Part shown: positions 21,198 to 33,070 of the stretch, piece after piece | Position numbering within the stretch: position 1 is the first letter of the stretch | How the letters are laid out: every line of letters begins with the position of its first letter | From: Anaeramoeba flamelloides | Taxonomy: Eukaryota; Metamonada; Anaeramoebidae | Assembly (NCBI GenBank): GCA_027625915.1 | Contig: JANTQA010000015.1 | Span: 10,073,001-10,137,000 of the forward strand | Length of the DNA stretch: 64,000 bases | Direction of reading: 5' to 3' | Program-made: the position numbers and the translations under genes | Notes under the pieces: model-generated | What the model was told of the DNA's origin: nothing | What the model saw: the letters and a program-made list of their open reading frames with translations, nothing else | Databases searched by the model: none

Positions 21198-23280
21198 TAC
21201 TTCTTAATTTCAAAACAACAGTACTTCACTTCTTCTTGGATTTTTTCACTTTTTAGAACACTATAATCAATTTACTCAAACCTTACAAAAAAAAAAACCT
21301 TTTTTTCAAGTTAATGTGATAATTCTAATTTGGGAATTTTTTTCAGAAATGGAATCATAAAAATCTTAAAAACACAGTTGATTATAGGTATCTGGGTTTT
21401 TTACTCAGACCAATTACTCACTATTTAAAATTTACTTTTTCATTTTTCTTTTTTCTTGTCCTCATTTAAAATATTTATTTCAGAAACTAAGAGAATATTC
21501 ACCAATTAATTAAAAATCTCTAAATAATCATCAATAAGTTTTGCGGGTATCGGAACTATCTCTTTTGAAAGACTTTGGATTACAAACTGAAAAAAAAAAT
21601 TCTTTCAAAATTGTATTTTCTCTCACAATTTCTCATTTTGGATTGATCACAAAAAGAAAATTTTCAATTCTATGATAACGATCCCTACACAAATTGTTTT
21701 TGTCTGTACAATTTTTATCCTTGGCTTTATTTTTTAATTTGAATACGATTTTCGACCTTTTAATTTTTTTGGAATACTTTTTAAAAGTAATGAGGAATAA
21801 GAATCCGAGAAAACCCAGAATAAACAATAAACACGTTTTGCAAATGTGGGGAATTAAATAGTAATTTTATATTGGTTTTTTCACTTTGTTTTTCCATTTT
21901 TACATTGAGACTATTAAACACCATTTTGAAGTAGACCCTGAAATTAGTCCTCAAAAAACTCTCCTTTTTTTTTGTTCTAACTTTTTTCGATCGTTTTAAA
22001 TTACAGGATCAATTTTCTATTCTTTTGGAATTAATTAGAAACCCCCTTTCTGAATACCTTCTTCAGTTTTATCAACTCTTTATTCTAAAATATTTTATTT
22101 GTAAATTATTTGTGAGAAAAAAATATTCATCATTTACATAATTTAATTTGGAAAAAATAATTGTGAAACTTGTTTTTTTAAAGGAAAAGGGATTTTCCCA
22201 AAAATTAAATTAGAAAAAAAGTAAAATTATGTTTTGAGACTATTAATTGTTGATATATTGATTTTTAATCACATAATGTTTTGTTATTTGAAAATATATT
22301 GTGGAGAGCAAAATTTTCCAAACCCCTTTACTTCAACCAATACAATTCTTTATAGTTTAGTGGACATGTGATTTAAGAAGATTTTCCTTGATTTTGATGG
22401 TACAATTATCTCAGAATTTTGAAAACGAAAAATTACAAATTTCTGTGCCTTTGATTATGGAAAAAAAAAAGTGTTAATTCCTGACTATTTTCATTCAAAC
22501 CATTTTGGCTTTAAAAAATTACGAATAACCAAAAGGCACTATTTCACGATTAAAATTACTGAAGGAATAGCACACTTTTTAAGGTAAACTTTTTTTCTAT
22601 TTCAGAATAAATTAGAGAGAATTAAGTTTACTCAATCAAAAGGCCCCACGATATGGTTTAGCTTGAGAAAAAACTTTTTTTATTCAACAAATACATTCAA
22701 AAATTATTCATTATTTTTTGAAAAACAACTTTTTTTTTTTTATACAAAGTGAATTTTCAATTATGAAAAAAAAATTATTTTATACAAGTTTTAAAATTTA
22801 TCATTAATGAATAACCCTTATTGATTCGGGGCTTTACAAAATGGACGAGGAATGAAATTTTTAAGAGATTAAATTATGAGAATTTCTCAAAAATATATTT
22901 TATTTCAAAAAAGTTAATTAAAAAAATTATGAAACTTTTATTTTTATGTGAACAGTAAAATAGGCTTTTTTTTTTAAATTTGATGTTGTTCATATTTCGG
23001 AGAAATTTGGGTTTCTTTTCTTATTGTTTTTACTTTTGTTCCCAGTGATTATTAGTTTCTCGTTTTATCCACCAGAAAATTATAAACGTTTTACTTTTAT
23101 CTTTATTTTCCATTTTCTTTTTTCAATTATCAAACAGAATGCTAATATTATAAACCACTTTTGGAAGACTCAATTTGAAAAAAACTAAATAAAAGGAAGA
23201 GAAATTTATTGAGGTTTAGGATACAAAGAAGAGTAAAAAGAGAGTCATTGTAAATTTTGTCCATTAAAATTTCATAGATA

Positions 23281-23755
23281 CTATTGCCCAAATAATGCCT
23301 TACAAAAAGTTGTATTGGTTTGACAAAATAAAAAAAGTTTTTATTGTTAAAGAAGAACTATTCATCAGCCGATCCAAGAAAACAACAATAAAACACAGGT
23401 AATTATGTTTTTGATACCATAAGGTTCTTTTATTTAAAAAGAAATTCAAAAAATAGAGGATCAAATTTGAAATTTTCTATCAAAAAAAAGAGTTATTTTT
23501 TGTGTAAAATGTAGGAAAAAAAAAAAAAAAAAATTCATTAAATAGAGCAAATTACAAAATTTTTTTGAGCAAATTGAATTCCTGATATAAAATTTACTTA
23601 TTTAATCAAGGGCTTTACCTTCCAAATTGTTTCGAACTTCGTTAAGCTATTTGTATTGTTGATTGGACGTTGCTTTTAGAACAAGAAGAAAACAAAGCAC
23701 AGATTATATTTTGAAGCATAGATAATACTAATTGGTAACAAATTATTTCAATCAT
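23281..23755. mobile_element. Family B2 Tc1/mariner-like element, copy 1
   Basis: The element is flanked by TA (23279-23280, 23756-23757). The body aligns with 42389-42868 and 58763-60016: GATCCAAGAAAACAACAATAAA, AGGATCAAATTTGAAA and the block ending AGAAGAAAACAAAG then CAGATTATATTTTGAAGCA. The ends are degenerate inverted repeats. No coding capacity. Confidence 0.65.
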
Positions 23756-24342
23756 TAAAAGATGAGTGAAAATATTTTGTTAAGGCTAATTTGTATCTCA
23801 ACTTGGCCGATGAAACATTACACATTTTAACTAATAGAGTTTCCAAATTAAACACCTACAATGTTTTTGGAAAAAAAGATAGAAATATCTGCTTTCATAC
23901 TTTTTTTTTGATATGTTTTCTCTCTTTGTGATCACCTACTTTAACAAGAGTACCTGTGTAAAACATGACAAAGAATTAATTGATTCAAATTATTTGAAAA
24001 AAAGAGATAAGTCACAATACATATACAGTCCAACAATGGAGAAATTAACACTCTAAACAGAGATTTTTTTCTTTGTCAACCTCTTTTTTGGTTGAATTTC
24101 ACCAACTGGTTGACGTAAAATATATATGACAAAAGATGCTTTATCTGATTTTTCCTTTTTTTTTTCTGATACACATAAAGTTTCCCAAGAAGTAGTTCAT
24201 AATTTGGACTAATTATTTCCTAATTGAAGATGTCAACTTATTCCCATTTACTACTATTTGAATAAAAAAGGGTACAAAATTTTGACTTCCTTTTTCAGAT
24301 TCTTCTTTTAAAATAAAAACAGTTTTCACAACAATTAGGTTT

Positions 24343-24611
24343 AAATTTCATATTCTTTTTTTTTTTTATTTTTGAAGGGAGGAAATTAATTTCCTCTTAC
24401 AGCCCTAATTTCTAAATTTTTGTTTAGAAATTTTAATAAAGAATCATAATTATCTTTTTCATTAACTAATGACAAGATAAATAGTGAATCTTTGTTTCGA
24501 ATAATATCAAAGATATTATTCTTATTATTTTTGTTGATTTGAATTAGTTTTTTGATCCAATTTGTTCGATTTTTTTCATAGGATGGGCAGTCCCATAAAT
24601 TTCATATTCTT
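24343..24611 (-). mobile_element. LINE severely 5'-truncated copy L3
   Basis: Only the last ~220 bases of a LINE remain. The minus strand from about 24595 reads DCPSYEKNRTNWIKKL ... SLVNEKDNYDSLLKFL ... LEIRAVRGN then TAA, matching the C-terminus of copy L2 (CPSYENNR ... SLVNNREIYDFTLKF ... LSIRATRV). A short 3' UTR and an A-run of about 13 follow. A direct repeat AAATTTCATATTCTT flanks it (24343-24357 and 24597-24611), the target-site duplication. The frame is intact over this part, so the copy looks rather young. It sits inside an older repeat. Confidence 0.85.
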
Positions 24612-24984
24612 TAAGAAAAAGGAAATTGAAAATGAAGAAGTGAAATTTTTCTCCATTTAACAATTTGAATATTAGACTTTAAAAAGACTATTTGAACAAT
24701 GTGTTCTGGTAATAAACCAAATTCATGGGATTGCTTTTTGAAACACATACACTTTGTTGTGAGTACTGATAAATTCCTCTAGATTTGAGAAAATTGTTAA
24801 TTGAATTTCTATTTTGTAATCAATAACCACAACTTTTAAACCAACACAATAACTAGGGCCTTTTGAACCCAAAGCAATTTTACAAAGTTTCTAAGAAGTA
24901 GTCCCATAAAATCCTTTTCTCAAAGCAAAGACAAAAAAAGTTCTAAAAAGGAAAATGAAGTAAAAATTTTCAGATAATTATCTA

Positions 24985-26475
24985 AATTGATCAATACTGG
25001 TATTTGAATTTTAAATGGCAAATAATTTTAACTTTCTTTTCCAGACTCGTCTTTTGCTATAAATAGAGTTTTCAAAGAAGTAGGTTGTAATTTGTGGATT
25101 TGCTTGAAAAAGGTAATATCTCTTTCGGGACGGTAGGGGGGGTTTTGTACCGATCTTTAGGTTGGAAAAAAATTAGGATCATAAGACATTTTAAACTTGC
25201 AAAACAATAGTTAACAACATAAAATCAAATCATTTTCTGATCGATTGTTTCATACTCTTTATTGGTCACTGTAACTTTTTCAAAAGGGAAAAAACATTAA
25301 AAAAAAATAAGGATAAAATTTTAATAATTTAGTTTAAAAAATTTTTTGTTTGATCCAAAATGGAGATATTTTAGTAATGTATTCTTTGGGCTAATTTTGA
25401 GTGTTTGTACAAACAGAGATCCTGGCAAAACAAAAAAATAAAAATTAAAAATTAATAAAACTATTGAGTAAAAAAATAAAATTTGACCAAAAGTGAAGGT
25501 TTGGAGTTCAATTCTATCGAAAGTCATTTATTTTTAGATCAATTGATGGAATTTTTCAAAGCATTTTTTATAAAGGTAATTTATCTTTTAAAGTAAATTG
25601 AACATTGAAGGCAAATTTTTGAAGTACATGTTTGTTATAGAGTACACAATGATGTTCTTCAATTCTATTGCTAGTATGAACTTTTTTCCTTTTCATTTAA
25701 TAACTAAATTTTTTTCTAGAAAATATAAACGATTAAAAAAAAGAATTTTTCCCAAAACAAACTTAACAAATAAGGTCTAGACCATGAGGAGTTCATTATA
25801 CTCGAGCATTGGAAAATGGTTTTTGATCCGTTAAATCATTTTGTTAAAAAAAATAAAAGAAAGATCTTTTGTTATTGTAAATAATCTGATCTCATCTTTT
25901 TACATTTTTAAATTATGTTTTACAGCTTTAAACTGTTTTTAAAATGTTTTTTTTTTATCTGCCAAGATGAGAAATAAGTTGAAAATTGGACAGCTAATTT
26001 TATGAATCTTTGTTGTTTTTGATCCAAAAAAATAAAAAACCACGGGTAACACTGTACTAATGAACCATTTTTTTTAATTCCATTTAGGATACCAATAGAA
26101 ACTTTTTAAAATGGATTTTCCAGATTTTCGAAAAATTGACTTTTTTTAAACTTTTTAAAAATCACTTTTTAAAAAATAAAGTCTTTTGTTAAGAGAAAAA
26201 CAAAGTTTCAAAAAACAATAAAAAACACAACAAAACAAGAAAATATATGAAATAATGAAGCAAAATTTACTATTCATTTCAAAAAAAAATTCAAGATCAA
26301 AAAACTTTTGTACTCATCACCTATTAAGAAAGGCGTTGTTAGGAGACCATTTACGAGGTCCCATGGGTTAACTGATTACAGATTTACTGTTACTTTGGAT
26401 CGTGTTTTCCCGTCCCAAAAGAGATATGGATAAATTAAGTGAAAATATTTCCCATTTAAAATTCAAACACCAGTT
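24985..26475. repeat. 1.3-1.5 kb element with CCGTCCC-type inverted ends
   Basis: ATATCTCTTTCGGGACGG at 25117-25134 and its near reverse complement CCGTCCCAAAAGAGATAT at 26410-26427 form inverted repeats. Further out, ACTGGTATTTGAATTTTAAA (about 25000) is matched by the reverse complement ACTGGTGTTTGAATTTTAAA (about 26475), so the inverted repeat is longer and has an indel. The inside shows no transposase. Related fragments occur at about 24170-24310. A DNA transposon remnant is inferred. Confidence 0.55.
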
Positions 26476-27044
26476 ATTAAAATGTAAGTATTGTAGATAA
26501 TACTTCTTGAGAAATTAAACTCTTAAGAACCAATTTACTGTATTCGAGGATGTGAAGTTATTGCTTTATTTTACATTCACTTATCAAAAATATTTTAATT
26601 CTGAAGAAATTGGATAAATAATTGATAATTTCAAAATAAATAAAAAAAAAAATCAATTTTAATAGATCTTTGAACCGAAAATTTTAAAAAAAAATGGCAT
26701 TAAGGGAATTTCAAGTACAAGTTCAAATTTGAAAACACTTTGGACCCTAAAGGTAACTAAAAAAAGATTTTGAACAAATGCTTGGGGAAAATGTTTTATG
26801 GTGAAAGATTTGAAATGGAAATTATGAAATTGTAAAATAAATTAAAGTCCTAATCAAAGAAGGGTAAAAATCTGAAAATTTTGTCTTTTTTTTGTACAAA
26901 AAATCATCAGCTGGATTAAAGTAACTCAGATTATAGAACCCTTTCAAGAATCTTTTTTAACCATTTCTCAGATTCCACCGAAAAAGTTACCCTTAAAAAA
27001 ATAATTGTTCCTTTAGGAAGAAAATTATCCTTTCACACCCACAA

Positions 27045-27268
27045 TTAAATAATACTATTTGTTTCAAAATAAATGAAACAAAATTTGCCGTCACCTTTCC
27101 AAATAAAAGATTTTTATAAATAATTTTATTTTTCAACTGATTATTTCTGCAAACAGGTTGAAATTATTAAAACCCCTTTTTACAATTAGGAATTTGAAGA
27201 TTTATTTTAATTTTTGCAAGTAATCATTTTTTCGTAAAGTGAATAAAAATTTTGATATTTTTATTTTA
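27045..27268. repeat. Family K near-palindromic MITE, copy 1
   Basis: About 220 bases starting TACTATTTGTTTCAAAATAAATG and ending, in reverse complement, with a TTGTAAAATAAAAAT-type arm followed by TTTCACTTTACG. Copies with the same centre (GATTTATTTTAATTTTTGCA) lie at 30158, 41632 and 48866. In the better copies the arms contain TTTTCATTCAGCTTTCCAAAA. This copy is diverged. Confidence 0.55.
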
Positions 27269-29339
27269 CAATCAATAGCAAATTCTGAAAATTATTGTTG
27301 GCCAAAACTCCAGATTGGATTTCAGTCATATATCTTTTATAAATTATTTTGACCAAGTTATGATAATTTTATGTAATTTAGAAAAGATCATTATTAAATT
27401 AATGAATATTTGAATACCCCCCTTTTCAAAATTGTTCACTTTTTAAAAAACATCTACTTTTAGGGTATTTTTTTTTTTGAAATTAGTTAAAGCAAATTAA
27501 ATTTAGATTTAACATTACGATTAAAAAAATAATTAAAGTTAAAACATTTTGCACAAAAAAGCAGGGAATAAATAATAAAACCAAAACCTGAAAAAAAAAT
27601 AAAATGATAAAAAAATATTATGAAAACAGAAAAAAAATCATTTTTTCAATTTAATTTAGCAAAATCTTTTAAAAGAAATATTTATAATTCTTTTAATATT
27701 GAATAAATATGTTTCCTTTTAAACTTTTAAAAAAATAGAATTAAATAATATCTCTAAACTAAGTGAAATAAACAATTCCAAAATTTTACAATTAAAAATG
27801 AAAAAAAATATTACTGAAAACTTTTATTTTTTTTATAATTCCCATTACTATATAATTAAAGTTGTAAACCTTTTTTCAAAATTATTATATATAATAATGT
27901 TTAAATCTGATTGTATTTCAAAAATACAAATCTTAGAGTTTTTTTCTATAAAAAATTTCCAAAGATATGACTCACCCAATAAAAAAAAACAAAAAAGAAT
28001 CATTGAGTAAATTAGTAAAAGTACTCTCAATAATGAGGGTACAATCACAAAAACCAAACTTAATCTCATAAAAAATTAAATTTTGCTAAATTTTTCAAGT
28101 ATTTTTTGAAAAAAAGCCTCAAAATTTTTTTACTTTTATTTTTTACTAAATAATATTTTCCGTTTAAGCACGATTTCTCAGGCAAAAAAGAGTATAATGA
28201 CGAACAAAAACACCCTTGAAATAGTTCTATAATATACGTATATTTACCCAGCTGAGAATTTATTTTACAAAAAAATACAAAAATTTCACAACTATATAAT
28301 TTTTATTAGATCTTAATATCATTTATTTTAATATTTCATAATAACCATTTCAAATTAATAAGTACAAAACCTTCCCCCCAAGCATTTGTAAATATCTTTT
28401 ACAATTGCCTTTACATTTTTGAAACGTTTTAAAGTTTGGACTTATGCTTAAAAATAACAAAAAATCTTTTTTTTTTTTTAATGTACAGTATTCAAAAATA
28501 GAAACTTTGACAACGTCAAATTGCCCAAGACTCTTCAAACATAAATTATTTTTCATAATTGACCTTTGAAGAATAAATAAAAAAACAAGTAGAATAATAA
28601 ACCTCCAAGAATAGTTGATAAATGTATGAAAAAAATTTAATAAATCAAGGAATTTTCGTAAAAATAGAAAAACCTATAATTCATATGTCTACCCTATTGA
28701 AAAAAAAAATAATTTTCAGTTTGATCTTAGAATTGAAGATCCAAATAAAATTCCAATAGAAATCAATATGATTTCTCTACACTCATTTTCACTGTTCCAG
28801 TAAAATTAGAATCACAGGTCTATACCATGCGACTATAGAACTAAAAAAAAAAAATTGTAAATGAATTACTCAAAAAAAAAAATAGAAAAATAAAAAAAGT
28901 AACAAATATAAAAAAATGTGAAAAAAAAATTTCAATTTTGTAAATTTCCAAAATAAATTTTTTCTTCTAATACCCAATAGAACCTATTAAACACATATAA
29001 TTCACTAACAAAACCTGAACACCTTTGACTTGAAAATAATTTATTTAAATGTTTTGTTTCTTTTAATTTTTTTGTTTTAGTGTGTTTTGAACTTTGACAA
29101 TCTGAAATTTATTTATCCAATTTCTTCAAAATAACAATTCTTTTTGAGAAGTGAGTTTGAAATAAAAAAAACCCAACACCCCAATTTGTGTGGAAAATCT
29201 GTCCTTAAGTTATACAATTGTTTTAAAAGAATGAAAAAAGATTTTTCTGTGCCATTTTTAAGATATTTCCCGTTTTGATTATTCGCCAATGGATATTTGG
29301 CTTAGTATTAGCTTTAATAGTTGTTCAAAAAGATAAACC

Positions 29340-29726
29340 CTTTTTCAAAAATTGTGACTCACCTGAAATAATAAATTCAAAAAAAAAAAAATTATCCTTT
29401 AGTATTCAAGAACAATTAATAACTAAATATGATTTGTAATTCTCTTTTAAGCCATTCTAAATCTATAAAAGCCGGATATATTAAAAATTAAAAAAAATAA
29501 AACCAAAAACTAAAAAAAAGTGAGTCACTATTTTTTGAAATGAGCATTACGGATTTTATATTACTGAACTTTCACTGAAAAAAAGTTGAACAACAAGATT
29601 TTTTAATGAATAATTAAATCAATTTTCAAAGACATTACATAGTCGAAATTTTCTTAGCGATTATTTGTCTTTTCGAAGATCTCTTTTTTTTTCCACATGA
29701 TCTTTTTTAAAAGAAAAAAAATTATC

Positions 29727-29757
<31 letters not shown>

Positions 29758-29970
29758 GAAAAAGAAAAAAATAAACATAAACAAAAGACAAACAAAACCA
29801 AAACCAGAAAAAAAAAGAAAAATAAAAAAAAAAGCAAAACTAAAATTTGCAAAATTAGAAAAAATGATTCTGATCCAAAAATTTGAAAATATTTTTTGTA
29901 AAGAATACTGGAATAAACCCTCAAAACAACTCCCATTAACATTCTAAAGTGAGTCAAAATTTATGAAAAA
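29340..29970. repeat. Family M element, copy 3 (GTGAGTCAC ends)
   Basis: Three related 20-base termini are visible: TTCAAAAATTGTGACTCAC at about 29346, GTGAGTCACTATTTTTTGAA at 29520 and GTGAGTCAAAATTTATGAAA at 29949. The first two bracket a ~190-base unit also found in RING intron 3 (12288-12475, reversed). The rest, with an A/G-rich run at 29725-29840, matches the other M copies. This may be two elements, one inside the other. Confidence 0.55.
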
Positions 29971-30157
29971 TAGGTAGTTTTTGAATTTTTCTCTTACCCC
30001 CCGAATACTGAATTTATGAGTCTTTGATGAATAGATTCGAAGGTAAGTTATTTGAAAATGAATTTTTCTTTCTGGTTTGTAAATTGAAAAATTTATTTCG
30101 GTTTGGTTTTATTGGTACCCCATTTTTTTTATTGTTTTATTTTTGGTAATCAAGCAA

Positions 30158-30395
30158 AATGATATTAATACTATTTGTCTCAAAATAAATTGAATAAAAT
30201 TTTCATTCAGCTTTCTAAAAAAAGATTATTAAAATCATATAACATTTCAAATTTCCAATTCTTAAAATCAGCTTAAATTCTTCATCTAACGTTTAGAAAT
30301 GGGGGTCCTGGATGATTTATTTTAATTTTTGCATTTTTTTTTGGAAAGCTGAATGAAAATTTTGTTCCTTTTATTTTACAATTAACAGTACTTTT
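30158..30395. repeat. Family K near-palindromic MITE, copy 2
   Basis: The left arm ATTTTCATTCAGCTTTC (about 30195) and right arm GAAAGCTGAATGAAAAT (about 30344) are exact reverse complements over about 17 bases. The surrounding arms also pair: CTCAAAATAAATTG against a reverse-complemented TTGTAAAATAAAAGG. The TAATACTATTTG start is shared with the other K copies. Confidence 0.65.
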
Positions 30396-31039
30396 ATTGA
30401 AAGTCCGAAAACCACATTTTTTTTTATTTAATTTCCTCAATCTAAATTTTTTTTTTTAACAAAGTGCCTCAGAAAATTTGTAAGTATCAATTATTTATCG
30501 AAATAACAGTTAAATAATAAATAAGAAATAAATAGAAAAATACTATCAATTAATAGATGGTATCCATATGAAATTAAATTAATAAATCAATAGATTATTT
30601 AAAAAATTTAAAAAGCAAAACAATTTATGTATTAAAAAAAATGAAAATAAAATTGAACAAAAAAACCACAAAGGTAAAAAAACGATTTTAATTTTCAAAT
30701 TTCCAAAATAAAGTTTTCTTTTTAAACGATTTACAACTTATAATCATTCATAATCCAACCTCTTCAGCTGGTCTCCACCGTTTGGAAAAATTCTTATTAG
30801 TATTACATTCTTCAATTCAGATTTCAGGAAAAAAAAATATATAATTTATTGGTTTACAAACCTTATCATTAATACGAAGTTTAGGATCGATCAGATAAGA
30901 ACCCAACAAACTATTTCCTACACATTAAAAATGTTATTTTTTACTATTATTTGGGCATGATAAACCCATGAGAGTTCAATGAATTTACATATTATTAACT
31001 AAAGGGAGTGTTTTATAAAATTAAATTAAAATGTTTTTC

Positions 31040-31251
31040 ATACACTCAGTTCGTTTTTTAAGGTACAAACTGCTAACGGAATTTAAAGCACAAAAAAATC
31101 TCCAATTAAGGTTCAAAATTCAGATTCTAGTAAAATAAATTGTAAAAAATAAAATTACAAATTTTATGTCTGAATTTGAGATTTTTTTGTGTCTTAAATT
31201 TCGATGAAAGTTTGTGCCTTAAAAGTGGAACTGGCTGTATCTTATTATTTT
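31040..31251. repeat. Family G 210-base palindromic MITE, copy 1
   Basis: The sequence is a long imperfect palindrome. The left end TACACTCAGTTCG, then AAGGTACAAACTGC, then GCACAAAAAAATCTCCAATT is mirrored by the right end, whose reverse complement reads TACAGCCAGTTCC, AAGGCACAAACTTT and GACACAAAAAAATCTCAAATT. Terminal TA bases suit a TA target. A second copy is at about 60094-60298. Confidence 0.7.
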
Positions 31252-31424
31252 TTTTCAGTAATTAGTGTTTTTGTTTAGAAAATGGATTAGTTAACATCAT
31301 CCAAATATTTTTAAAAGAGTTCATTAATTTTTTGAAATATAAAATAACATTTTTCTATTATATAATGAAAATAAACAACTTTTTTATAAGATATTAACTT
31401 TCAGAAAAAAAGGTAAAACTTAGA

Positions 31425-31815
31425 AGTAAAGTGAAAAATGGTTTTTAATTGGGAAAATTAGTGAAAATTAAAAGTTAGATCATTAACAAAAGAAAAAATA
31501 AATAAATAAAGATAAAATAAAGGATTCAATACAATAAGTTTTTTTAATATTATCTTTTGCTCTGGACTTTTACTTTGAGTGATCAATAATTAAAAATTCA
31601 TTGGAAAAAAAAAATTATTATTGTTGAGAGATATCGAAAACACTTTAAAAAATTTCCATATGGATGTGTATTTAAATTATTTTTGTTGTTTTTATTGGAA
31701 AAAATATAAATAATTATTATTTAAAGTTATTTTTTTTTCTTTTAATTTATTTTTTACCGGCCATTTTCAGTAATAGTTCCCAATTAAAAAATGTGTTTCA
31801 CTTTTTTTCATGAAA
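31425..31815. repeat. Family T element, copy 1
   Basis: It aligns along its length with 37405-37825. The ends are inverted repeats (GTGAAAAATGGTTTTTAATTGG on the left; the right reversed reads GTGAAACACATTTTTTAATTGG). The middle shares AGGATTCAA..CAATA, TTTTTTTAATA and GAGAGATAT/GAGAGATCT. Non-coding. Confidence 0.6.
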
Positions 31816-32597
31816 AATGAAGTTAATTTGTAAAAAAGATGTAACATATTTTTCTTTTTAAGCTGGAAAATATTGATTCTGAAAGAAAAAAATTATTCTG
31901 TTATTATTTCTCTTGATTAATATTTCAATTGAAATCTATACCAGCATCAAAAATTGATTCATATAAAAATTCATGGTAGCCTTGGAAAGACTGTAAGTTA
32001 TTAAATAAATGAAAATTTGATAGAAATTTATCAAAATTTTATCTTTGAAATTCATATCTTTACTTTATTTATTTCTCTTACTTGTGAAATAATTGTAGTA
32101 TTTTTTTCGAAATTAAGTAGATTTTTTCTAACAGACTTGTGGAAGACATAATGGTTTTTATTTTTAAAGGGAATTTTTGTACATTTTCTTCAACAAACGA
32201 TAATATTTCTTTCTTCTTCTAAGTAAAATGATTTTTTTTGGAATAATTAAAAAATTTGTTGAATTTTGAACTTTTTAAAAATAATCAAAAAAATCAGTAT
32301 AACTTTTTACAAAACAATAATCCATTTCTAATAATAATATTGAAAGTAATTTGACCTTCTAGTAATTAGATTTTTAATTTTTTTTTTGAAATTTCAAGAT
32401 AATAGTAAAAATTAATTGGATTTTCTCTGAGATTTTGAAATATTTCTTTTTTTGATACTATTACTTTAAAACTTGTACTTCATTAAAAAAAAAAATCAGC
32501 TATTATATGGTTTCATCAAATAAATTGAAAAGGTAATTTCTTTCAGAGGAGTTAAACTTAAAATCTTTAAAAATATTATTACCCCAAGAAAATCATA

Positions 32598-33070
32598 CAT
32601 TGATCAAAATAAAGCAGATAAAAAAACCAATAATCCCTATTTGAAAATAAAATCTGTGTTTTTTTTCTTCTCTTCCAATGTAAAATATAATCTACTATTA
32701 ATTACTATACCTAAGGCCAAATAAATTTTGAAAGTAAACTTCTTGATATTTTTAGTTAATTTTAAAACATGAATAATATTTGTTCAGACTTTTTTCAATC
32801 GTTCATTATTTTTTGATTTTTTCAATTTGTTTTTTTGAGTAAAAATAGACTATATTTTATTCAAGATATATTTAAAATTGGATCCTTTATTTTTAAAATT
32901 ATTTTGATAATTACAGAACTTGATGGAACAAAAGCCATATTGCCTTATCTTTTATTGTGTGTTTCTTTGCACTATTAAGAAATAATCCTTATATAAAATA
33001 GAAACACAGTTTTTATTTTGAATCAAGGATTAAACTTTTCCACATTGTCAATTTAGACAACAATATATCC
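32598..33070. mobile_element. Family B1 element, copy 2
   Basis: The left end TTGATCAAAATAAAGCAGA aligns with B1 copy 1 at 18214, followed by AAAATCTGTGTTTTTTTTCTTC. The right part carries GAAACACAGTTTTTATTTTGAA and AGGATTAAACTTT before a degenerate end near 33065. No coding capacity. It is more decayed than copy 1. Confidence 0.55.

Noticed and set aside
27798-28069. Overlapping ~70-residue frames on both strands
   Set aside because: Hydrophobic, AT-driven composition and no sign of coding constraint.
29661-29957. 98-residue Phe/Leu-rich minus-strand frame
   Set aside because: It is the antisense reading of the A/G-rich centre of family M copy 3.
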